Assembly (NCBI GenBank): GCA_021852225.1
Contig: JAJZOA010000123.1
Span: forward strand, 1 to 14,024
Length of the DNA stretch: 14,024 nucleotides
Source: Planctomycetota bacterium
GTDB taxonomy: Bacteria; Planctomycetota; Phycisphaerae; WQYP01
Direction: 5' to 3'
In this document: positions 1-6,035 of the stretch, in pieces
Layout of the letters: each line of letters starts with the position of its first letter
How positions within the stretch are numbered: position 1 is the stretch's first letter
Program-made: the position numbers and the translations under genes
The notes under the pieces: generated by a model
Databases searched by the model: none
What the model saw: the letters and a program-made list of their open reading frames with translations, nothing else
What the model was told of the DNA's origin: nothing

Positions 1-183
1 CAAAAACTCCGCCGGTCCATCCCGGCTGCGGCTTTCGGTAAAGTCAAAGACGTTGTAAGGATGTTCTTCATCTCCCCGGTAAATCCACATCCGGGCTTTT
101 TGGGTCTTTTCCGGTGCCAGCAGCGGCGTCACCGTGTCACCGGTCCCCGCCACATGACTTTGCAATACCGCCTGACAGATCGC
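1..183 (-). pseudogene. IS66-family transposase remnant (5'-truncated, runs off left edge)
   Basis: The minus strand is open from base 183 to the window edge and is closed upstream by an in-frame TAG at 184-186; there is no ATG in the fragment. The peptide reads through VLQSHVAGTGDTVTPLLAPE, then KARMWIYRGDEEHPYNVFDF, then TESRSRDGPAEFL. This matches the core of IS66-type transposases, where a stretch ending in LAP is followed by an LW/MW-x-Y strand, a 'HPY-VFDFT' strand and the 'SRSRDGP-FL' loop. The Asp of GDT probably corresponds to the first catalytic acid of the DDE triad. Everything N-terminal to this (helix-turn-helix and zinc-finger parts, several hundred residues in the family) is missing, and I found no continuation in other minus frames up to the glycoside hydrolase. 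It is therefore a broken copy rather than an active element. Whether the C-terminal half is intact beyond the left edge cannot be seen. Confidence 0.8.
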
Positions 184-276
184 CTATTTATCCAATCATT
201 TTAAAAATCGCGCATTTCGCGGTCGCAAATTATTTGTTGGAATACTACATGCGATTGCCCTGTCCACCTGACAAAT

Positions 277-1434
277 TCAGCTGGATATGATTTCCGGCAA
301 ACCCAATGACTTGGGAATTGATCGCGCCCAGTGCGGCCACGCCTTGCGTTCCACCGCATGGAAATCCGCATTTCCTGATATGGCTCGTGCGTCAGCAAGA
401 CTCCAGACCGCACCGTCCTCATGGAATACGCCGTTCAAAGTGCCCTTGCGGCGCTGCGCCAACAGCCACGCCGGCTTAAGCATAAGACTCCAGAAGAAAT
501 TCCCCACACGGGCCCTGCGAATGGTCGGTGCCAGCGACGCATAATCGGGCTGCCACTGATTAATGCCCAGCGCCTTGCGGCCCCAGCCACTGGCACCGGA
601 GCGAACCCGCTGCCACTCGCTTATCCAAACTGGATGCTTGAGGGATTTTTCGGCGACTAAAATATGCTGAATCACCATGTCCATCTGCCGGCGCGATGCG
701 GGAAAATCCGGATGGGTTTGCAGGATGTCGGCACCCGCATCAATAAATGCCCTGCTTTGCGCCAGATTAGTCCCGCCAATTGACAGCGGAACAGCCCCGC
801 GTTCTTTTGCCGCATGCGACATCATGGAATAGGCAAATAAATGGCGGGCATGGCCGAATGGTTCATTATTAATTTCAATGGCCAGCAGGCGACGGTCATT
901 GCGAAAATGCCGCATAAACCAATCCACAAATCGCAGCGGCTTCTTCCACAACCGGCGGTTCCCGACGACGTCCGTAGATGGAGACAGAATATCTGATGCT
1001 CGCAGCGGGCTGGTATCCGCGATATTCAAGGCGGTCGGTTCCACACCGTCACCCTCAAAAAGCACAGGCATGAGTCTTATCTCTGCGGCCGAACAAATGG
1101 TCAGCAGGTCCATGAATCGCCGCTGCAATTCATGCGGATCATGCAGCCAGAATTCGTAGCTGAGCCACACGCGTAATGCATTCAGATTCAGGCTGCGGGC
1201 AAACCGCACATCACGCTGAGTAGTGTTGTGGTTGTAATGCTGCCAAGCCTGGTAGGCGTTATACGCCCGTGCCGGAATATATATTGCACCCTGCGGCCGG
1301 AGCGGCAAAGTTGCTGATTTGCCGCCCCACGCGGCGGTCTGTGTGGCCAGCAGCACTCCCGCGGAGGTTTGCAGAAAATTGCGTCGACTGCAAGTCGATG
1401 CCCCCCATGCACATTGCACAAAGCCGGAATTCAC
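277..1434 (-). CDS. Tat-exported glycoside hydrolase, GH5-like (cellulase/mannanase superfamily)
   Basis: This 385-residue protein is probably an exported endo-acting beta-glycosidase of the GH5-like (beta/alpha)8 type. The N-terminus carries a twin-arginine signal: SRRNFLQ at residues 16-22, followed by a short hydrophobic stretch to about residue 36. The catalytic acid/base is most likely Glu191 in EINNEP, a typical beta-4 strand motif of clan GH-A. The nucleophile is most likely Glu273 in VWISEW, at the end of beta-7. The strand NALRVWLSYEFW (residues 85-96) resembles the 'R-V-W/F' strand common to planctomycete GH5-like enzymes. The start is GTG at 1434: it is preceded by GGAG with a 7-base spacer on the minus strand and gives a complete Tat signal. 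Exact substrate (glucan, mannan, xylan) cannot be read from the sequence. It lies 135 bases downstream of a tRNA-Arg gene and next to an IS66 remnant, so it may belong to a mobile or variable segment. Confidence 0.82.
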   Translation of the reverse strand: MNSGFVQCAWGASTCSRRNFLQTSAGVLLATQTAAWGGKSATLPLRPQGAIYIPARAYNAYQAWQHYNHNTTQRDVRFARSLNLNALRVWLSYEFWLHDPHELQRRFMDLLTICSAAEIRLMPVLFEGDGVEPTALNIADTSPLRASDILSPSTDVVGNRRLWKKPLRFVDWFMRHFRNDRRLLAIEINNEPFGHARHLFAYSMMSHAAKERGAVPLSIGGTNLAQSRAFIDAGADILQTHPDFPASRRQMDMVIQHILVAEKSLKHPVWISEWQRVRSGASGWGRKALGINQWQPDYASLAPTIRRARVGNFFWSLMLKPAWLLAQRRKGTLNGVFHEDGAVWSLADARAISGNADFHAVERKAWPHWARSIPKSLGLPEIISS

Positions 1435-1480
1435 CCGATATCTCCATTACCGGCTGAAACATGACGAGCCGTCAAACAAT

Positions 1481-1486
1481 AATATA
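1481..1486 (-). promoter_or_regulatory. Possible -10 element for the glycoside hydrolase gene
   Basis: On the minus strand the hexamer reads TATATT, about 47 bases upstream of the GTG start, in a locally AT-rich patch between the tRNA gene and the hydrolase. The matching -35 region (around 1504-1509) is weak. The call rests only on resemblance to a sigma-70 type -10 box. Confidence 0.3.
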
Positions 1487-1569
1487 GGGAGCAAACGGAA
1501 GATATCCAGACCTGACGTTGAATTTAGAGAAACCCAATGCTCCCGATTCGACAGTTGGTTTTTATAAAT

Positions 1570-1643
1570 TGCGCCCGGCAGGAGTCGAACCTGCAACCTT
1601 CGGATTCGTAGTCCGACGCTCTATCCAATTGAGCTACGAGCGC
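1570..1643 (-). tRNA. tRNA-Arg, anticodon ACG
   Basis: The minus strand folds into a complete 74-base cloverleaf. The 7-bp acceptor stem pairs GCGCTCG with CGGGCGC (one G-U). The D stem is GCTC/GAGC, the anticodon stem is TCGGA/TCCGA around the loop CTACGAA, and the T stem is GCAGG/CCTGC around TTCGACT. The discriminator base is A. The anticodon ACG (read as ICG after deamination) decodes CGU, CGC and CGA as arginine. The 3' CCA is not encoded and must be added after transcription. The gene is transcribed in the same direction as the downstream glycoside hydrolase but is probably a separate unit. Confidence 0.97.
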
Positions 1644-1947
1644 TTGGGCCGCACCCGGGTTTACCGCTGCGGTTAATTCCCATGGGCACATGCTGCCGCG
1701 GGCCAAATACAATACACCAAAATCACGGGCAAGACCAGCGCCGCAAAAACCCGAGTCACAACAAAGAAAATATTGATCGCCAGTCTGACGGGTTGGAATG
1801 ATCCGCCGCGGCCAGGCCGCCTGCTAAAACGCGGCCCGGCACGAATCTGCCAAGGCCAAATGGCAAACACTTGGAAAATTCCAGAAGTAATTTCGCTGTT
1901 GAACGCGATTTCCGACCGCCAGACATTCACGGCGGCACCAGAGGCAG
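1644..1947. other. Gene-poor stretch upstream of the tRNA gene
   Basis: These 304 bases hold no gene I can support. A minus-strand open frame (1673-1930, GTG start) would encode about 85 residues with one hydrophobic segment near its C-terminus, but it has no ribosome binding site and no recognisable similarity. The tRNA promoter must lie in the right-hand neighbourhood of 1643 on the minus strand, but no clear -35/-10 pair stands out. Confidence 0.4.
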
Positions 1948-2133
1948 TTACATCCAGCGGGCGGAAATGGGTAATCGAGGCTGGATCGCATACGGCGCGC
2001 TGACAATCAGCCTGACCTGCTGAATTCTAGCGAGGTAGGCCGCCAAGTCTTTTTCGCCAAAGCGGTTAAGAAAATCGGTGCCCGCGGTTTGATTCAACCT
2101 GTGAATGGCAGTAATAAGGTCTGACTTGCTCAT
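1948..2133 (-). CDS. Small conserved-looking hypothetical protein (61 aa)
   Basis: Function unknown. The protein begins MSKSDLITAIHRLNQTAG and continues with DFLNRFGEKDLAAYLARIQQ, a compact amphipathic helical pattern of about 40 residues. I have the impression of similar short planctomycete proteins in which 'DL-AI-LN' and 'FL-F-E-DL-AYL' recur, but I cannot name a family. The remaining 20 residues are proline-rich and less ordered. The ATG at 2131-2133 is preferred over longer in-frame starts (up to 2283) because AAAGGA lies just upstream with a 7-base spacer on the minus strand, and because the upstream extension has no domain character. No signal peptide or membrane segment is seen. It is divergent from the citrate synthase gene, with a long intergenic region between them. 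Confidence 0.6.
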   Translation of the reverse strand: MSKSDLITAIHRLNQTAGTDFLNRFGEKDLAAYLARIQQVRLIVSAPYAIQPRLPISARWM

Positions 2134-2649
2134 AAGCGAATCCTTTCGCAGCCTTGCAAAGTGCTTCCATGCACCCCCCGCCGGGGAAATTGTCATCCAG
2201 ATCGGCGGCCCTGCCGGAACTGACCCAGTCGACCGGCAACACGTTGATACAACATCAAACGACATTTGGTTAATTCGGCTCATTGCGCGTAATTCTTTAA
2301 TATTTTTCGCGATTTTCTGTAAAATGGCTACCGGACGAACGAAATTGCAAAATTTGAGGCTAAAAGCGTAAATTTTTTCCCCCCAACCGCGACCAGTGAA
2401 CTATACGATTTCAACGTCTGTGGGTATTATTCGGAGGCGAACCGCGACTGGCCGGGTTCACCATCGCCTGGGCGATATTCGGCACCATGCCGCCGAAGAA
2501 AACGCCAGCCCGCGTTGCGTTGAATTGAAATAAGCGGCTGCCGCAACCAGCGAACGGGACAAGGTCGGACCGCCAGATGCCGGAAATTGGCCGGGACACC
2601 AGATGCTTTGTTCATCGACGCGGCGATCGCGCTGTGACAGGAGAATTGC
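2134..2649. other. 516-base intergenic region between divergent genes
   Basis: No gene is supported here. The part from about 2275 to 2430 is clearly more AT-rich than its surroundings and is the likely place for promoters. TATTAT at 2425-2430 and TAAAAT near 2320 resemble -10 boxes pointing toward the citrate synthase gene. TTGAT-N5-ATCAA (2244-2258) is an imperfect palindrome of operator type upstream of the small minus-strand gene. The segment 2431-2640 is again GC-rich and coding-like in texture, but its frames are short and unrecognisable, so it could be a long leader or a decayed gene. Confidence 0.4.
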
Positions 2650-3786
2650 ATGACACAGACAACAGCGAGTCAACCAACACAACCGGCCGGCCTGCGGGAT
2701 GTTGTAGCACTAAGTTCAGATATCTGCTCCATTGAAAACGGTGTACTGACCTATCGCGGCATTACAATTGACGAACTGGCGGAAAACGGAACGTTCGAGG
2801 AAATTGTTCACCTGCTCTGGTACCGGAAGTTACCGAGCGCTGCTGAGTTAAACGATCTACGCGCGGCTCTGGCCGAACAGGCGCAGCTTCCCGATGCACT
2901 AATCGAGATGATGAAAAGCTTCCCCCGCCGCACCCGCGCAATGGAAGCCCTGCGAACAGCGGCCAGCGCAATGGCCATGTTTGATCCAGAATCCGAAGAT
3001 ATGTCCGAGGCGGCGAATCAACGGAAAGCGGTGCGGATTCTGGCCCAGATGGCCAGCATCGTCGCGGCATACGACCGTATCCGCAATGACCGTGAACCGG
3101 TCGCCCCACGAAGGGATCTTACACTGGCGGGCAATTTTCTTTATATGCTCACGGGCATCGCACCTGAGCCGCTGGCGGTACGGGCTTTGGACAAGGCTTA
3201 CATTCTTCACGCGGACCACGAACTGAATGCCAGCACATTCACGGCTCGCGTTGCCGCGGCCACGCTGACGGACATGCACTCGGCGGTAATTGCGGCCATT
3301 TGCGCACTAAAAGGCCCCCTCCACGGCGGTGCCAACGAACAGGTTATGAAAATGCTGAATGAAATTGGATCGCCCGGCCGGGTGGATGCCAGCATCCGCA
3401 ACAAACTTGATCACCATGAAAAGATCATGGGCTTCGGCCATGCCGTTTATAAAAATGGCGATCCGCGCGCCAAGCATCTCAAGGAAATGTCGCGACAACT
3501 GGGCAAACTGACGGGCCGGGAACAATGGTACGAAATGTCGGTGAAAATTGAAGAGATTGTCGAACGCAGCAAGGCGCTGAAGCCAAATGTCGATTTCTAC
3601 AGCGCATCGGTTTATCACTATCTGAATATTCCTTCAGATCTGTTTACGCCCATTTTCGCAATCAGCCGGACCAGCGGCTGGGTAGCCCATATTCTGGAAC
3701 AATACGCCAACAACAAGCTGATTCGCCCGCGTGCCGAATACATCGGCCCGCGCGACTGTCATTGGATTCCAATGAATAAACGCTGA
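2650..3786 (+). CDS. gltA: Citrate synthase
   Basis: This 378-residue enzyme condenses acetyl-CoA with oxaloacetate to citrate, the entry step of the citric acid cycle, in the cytoplasm. Its length fits the short citrate synthase type found in Gram-positive bacteria and archaea rather than the roughly 430-residue NADH-regulated E. coli type. The catalytic triad is visible: His225 in LKGPLHGGANE, His264 in GFGHAVYK and Asp315 in NVDFYSA. His190 in LHADHELNASTF and the arginines in DPRAKHL (Arg273) and ISRTSGW (Arg340) fit substrate-binding positions. The C-terminal RPRAEYIGP is also typical. The start has AGGAG with a 6-base spacer. A 2-methylcitrate synthase is a possible alternative because the families overlap, but no prp genes are nearby. 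The BshB1-like gene follows after 80 bases and may be co-transcribed. Confidence 0.95.
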   Translation: MTQTTASQPTQPAGLRDVVALSSDICSIENGVLTYRGITIDELAENGTFEEIVHLLWYRKLPSAAELNDLRAALAEQAQLPDALIEMMKSFPRRTRAMEALRTAASAMAMFDPESEDMSEAANQRKAVRILAQMASIVAAYDRIRNDREPVAPRRDLTLAGNFLYMLTGIAPEPLAVRALDKAYILHADHELNASTFTARVAAATLTDMHSAVIAAICALKGPLHGGANEQVMKMLNEIGSPGRVDASIRNKLDHHEKIMGFGHAVYKNGDPRAKHLKEMSRQLGKLTGREQWYEMSVKIEEIVERSKALKPNVDFYSASVYHYLNIPSDLFTPIFAISRTSGWVAHILEQYANNKLIRPRAEYIGPRDCHWIPMNKR

Positions 3787-3866
3787 ACCGGTCGTTTGCG
3801 GATACAAAGCACCGCGACCAGACGTCGACGGAACGAACAGGAAGTCTTACAAGGCAATAATATCGC

Positions 3867-4556
3867 ATGAATGCACTGGTGGTTGGTCCACATCCGGATG
3901 ATCAGGAATTGGCAATGGGCGGCACCATAGCGCTGCTGGCTGACCAGGGACACACCGTCACACTTCTGGACATGACCAACGGCGAGCCGACCCCATACGG
4001 GGATCAGAAGACGCGGGCGCGGGAATCCGCCGAGGCGGCAAAAATTCTGGGGGCCTCGCGCCTGGAACTCGGACTACCCAATCGTGAAGTATTGTACAAC
4101 CTGGAGGCGCGCCATCGGGTCGCGGCGGTCTATCGGCAACTGCGGCCAGATTTGCTGTTTATTCCCTACGGCCAGGATGCCCACCCGGATCATGGCCAGG
4201 TGACGCGCATTGCCGAAGATGCGCGATTCGATGCCAAACTCACCAAAACCAGCATTCCCGGCGAACCGTGGTATCCACCCCGGGTGATTTACTATTTCTG
4301 TTCGCACTTGCGGTTCGCATTTCCAGCAACCTTCTGTCTGAATATAACGCCGTTTATGGAAAAGAAGATTGCCGCGTTGCGATGTTACGAATCGCAGTTC
4401 GCCAAAGGGCGGTCCGCCGCGGAACAATGGAATATGGTATCCTATGTTCAGAACATAAACCGCTACTTTGGCGGTACAATCCGCAAAGAGTTTGCCGAGC
4501 CGTTTTATGTTGTGGAAACCCTCGGCTTGGATAATCTGGATGCGGTGGTTCGGTAG
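3867..4556 (+). CDS. bshB1: BshB1-like PIG-L zinc deacetylase (N-acetylglucosaminyl-malate deacetylase type)
   Basis: This 229-residue member of the PIG-L/LmbE deacetylase family most resembles BshB1, which removes the acetyl group from GlcNAc-malate in bacillithiol biosynthesis. The zinc-binding motif HPDD is at residues 9-12, with GGT at 18-20. The second motif, HPDH at 106-109, gives the third metal ligand (His109). Other BshB1-like marks are the LDMTNGE strand (34-40), LGLPNRE (68-74), FIPYGQDAHPDH (98-109), EKKIAALRCYESQF (165-178) and FAEPF (209-213). The length is close to the roughly 235 residues of the Bacillus enzyme. The start ATG has only a weak AAGG 12 bases upstream. No other bsh gene lies in this window, so the true substrate is inferred from resemblance; a different N-acetylglucosaminyl substrate is possible. 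It sits between citrate synthase and pilT, with 57 bases to the pilT start. Confidence 0.85.
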   Translation: MNALVVGPHPDDQELAMGGTIALLADQGHTVTLLDMTNGEPTPYGDQKTRARESAEAAKILGASRLELGLPNREVLYNLEARHRVAAVYRQLRPDLLFIPYGQDAHPDHGQVTRIAEDARFDAKLTKTSIPGEPWYPPRVIYYFCSHLRFAFPATFCLNITPFMEKKIAALRCYESQFAKGRSAAEQWNMVSYVQNINRYFGGTIRKEFAEPFYVVETLGLDNLDAVVR

Positions 4557-4613
4557 CTGCCAAGACGTTTCACCGTCGCAAACAGGTTGGTTTTCTTAAG
4601 GAGAATGCATCCG

Positions 4614-5750
4614 ATGTCAAAAGATACCTCCGTCACTCAACCCGCCAGCCAGGACGTATCGGTTTCGGCGACCGCACCGCGTCTGCACCGGTTTCTTGAA
4701 GCTGTGGCCAAAGTGGAAGGAAGCGATCTGCACGTGAAGGCCGACGCGGTGCCTCGAATCCGTAAAAGCGGCAAGCTTATGCAGACCAACAGCGGCCCGC
4801 TGGCCAACGCGGACATTGAAGGCATGATTACTGAAATACTTACCGCCGAACAGCTTGCCGACTACCATCACCGCGGATCGCTGGACATTGCCTATGCCAT
4901 GACTCCGACCGAACGATTCCGGATGAATATTTTCCGGCAACGCGGACTGACCAGCATAGCGGCGCGGCGCATAAATCCAAAGATTCCAAATTTTGCCCAA
5001 TTGAATCTGCCGCCGATCTTTGAAAAAATCGCGGACAACGAACAGGGCCTGGTCATCCTGGCCGGAATCACAGGCAGCGGCAAAAGCACGACGATTGCGT
5101 CCATGCTTGAGCAGGTAAATACCAAGCGCAGTTGTCATATTGTCACCATTGAAGACCCCATTGAATATCTGTATGTGGACAAAAAAGCGTTCATCAACCA
5201 GCGCGAGGTCGGCCTTGATGTGGAAAGCTTTGAGCTGGCTATCCGGTATCTGATGCGTGAAGACCCGGATGTCATCCTGATCGGTGAAATGCGCGACCGG
5301 CTGACATTTCAGGCGGCGGTACAGGCGGCGGAAACCGGCCACATGGTGTTTTCGACCATTCACGCCAGCAGCGCTCCGGGTGCCATTACACGTGTATTGG
5401 AACTATTCCCTCCGGACATGCACGTGAACATGCGTCAGGCCCTGGCCACCAACATGAAGGCGATTATTTTTCAGAAACTGGTACCGTCGATCAAGCCTGG
5501 TGTGGGCCGCGTGCCGGTTCTGGAGGTCATGATTACCAGCCCGTCGGTGCGCAAATACATTCTGGAAGGACGGGAAAATGAACTCCAGTCCGTCATTCGC
5601 GGAGAAAAAGGTACCGGCATGATAGATTTTAATGATATGCTGGCCGAACTGGTCGCTCAGGAAATGGTTAACCACAAGGACGCCTATGCCGCCTCGCCCA
5701 ATCCAGAGGAACTTCGCATGCGGATGAAGGGGATTAAAACCATCGGCTAA
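4614..5750 (+). CDS. pilT: Type IV pilus retraction ATPase PilT
   Basis: This 378-residue cytoplasmic hexameric ATPase powers depolymerisation of type IV pili, hence twitching, adhesion and DNA uptake. All motor motifs are intact: Walker A GITGSGKSTT (151-160), the Asp box IVTIEDPIEYLY (176-187), Walker B DVILIGEMRD (219-228) and the His box VFSTIHASSAPGA (245-257). The N-terminal PAS-like domain contains GSDLHVKADAVPRIR (36-50), typical of PilT/PilU. The start is taken at ATG 4614 because AAGGAG (4598-4603) lies 10 bases before it; an upstream in-frame TTG (4587) would place this ribosome binding site inside the gene, and ATG 4605 would leave only one base of spacing. The first 20 residues are Ser/Thr-rich and probably disordered. 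No PilB, PilC or pilin is in the window. It could be the paralogue PilU, but the motifs fit PilT equally well. Confidence 0.93.
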   Translation: MSKDTSVTQPASQDVSVSATAPRLHRFLEAVAKVEGSDLHVKADAVPRIRKSGKLMQTNSGPLANADIEGMITEILTAEQLADYHHRGSLDIAYAMTPTERFRMNIFRQRGLTSIAARRINPKIPNFAQLNLPPIFEKIADNEQGLVILAGITGSGKSTTIASMLEQVNTKRSCHIVTIEDPIEYLYVDKKAFINQREVGLDVESFELAIRYLMREDPDVILIGEMRDRLTFQAAVQAAETGHMVFSTIHASSAPGAITRVLELFPPDMHVNMRQALATNMKAIIFQKLVPSIKPGVGRVPVLEVMITSPSVRKYILEGRENELQSVIRGEKGTGMIDFNDMLAELVAQEMVNHKDAYAASPNPEELRMRMKGIKTIG

Positions 5751-5774
5751 CCGGCATTGGAACCACCCGAGCAC

Positions 5775-5804
5775 CGGGGGGCGCACCGCCCTTTCCCGCC
5801 CCCG
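5775..5804 (+). terminator. GC-rich hairpin after pilT (possible terminator)
   Basis: CGGGGGGCG (5775-5783) can pair with CGCCCCCG (5797-5804), giving 8 bp with one bulged G and a 13-base loop, 25 bases after the pilT stop. No T-tract follows, so it is not a classical intrinsic terminator; it could instead be an RNA-stabilising structure. It begins a 285-base gap before the next gene, which suggests the next gene has its own promoter. Confidence 0.3.
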
Positions 5805-6035
5805 ACAGGCCATCGGCAGATGGGCACGGAATATAAATACGGTTCCCGAATTTCGGTTGAAGGATGGCGGGACTGGCGTTGGCGGCATTCTCATGGTACT
5901 TTTTCCGAATACGGTTCGGGGGTCTTCTGAATCGCAATGGAGCCGGGGACGGAAAAGTGAAAGGGTGTCAAGGGTATGTTCGAGTTTGCTGATGAAAAAG
6001 TGAGTCCGGGATTTGGCGGAGCGCGGTTGTAACGA

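Noticed and set aside
1673..1930. Minus-strand open frame of about 85 codons with a hydrophobic segment near its end
   Set aside because: It starts at GTG without a ribosome binding site, has an Arg/Pro-rich non-protein-like middle, and resembles nothing I know; more likely chance reading through GC-rich intergenic DNA.
2411..2682. Several overlapping minus-strand frames of 62-74 codons upstream of citrate synthase
   Set aside because: They overlap each other in different frames, lack ribosome binding sites and recognisable motifs, and partly overlap the citrate synthase start.
4617..5363. Long minus-strand frame (248 codons) opposite pilT
   Set aside because: It is antisense to a gene with all PilT motifs intact; the open frame results from codon bias on the other strand.
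5864..5992. Plus-strand 42-codon frame (starts MAGLALAAFSWYFF) between pilT and the degenerate GspE-like gene
   Set aside because: The only Shine-Dalgarno-like bases (AAGGA) abut the ATG directly, leaving no spacer, and the second half has no protein character.
5775..6035. Riboswitch or small RNA in the 285-base gap after pilT
   Set aside because: Apart from one GC-rich hairpin and an AT-rich patch (ATATAAATA near 5830) there is no structure that I can match to a known RNA class.
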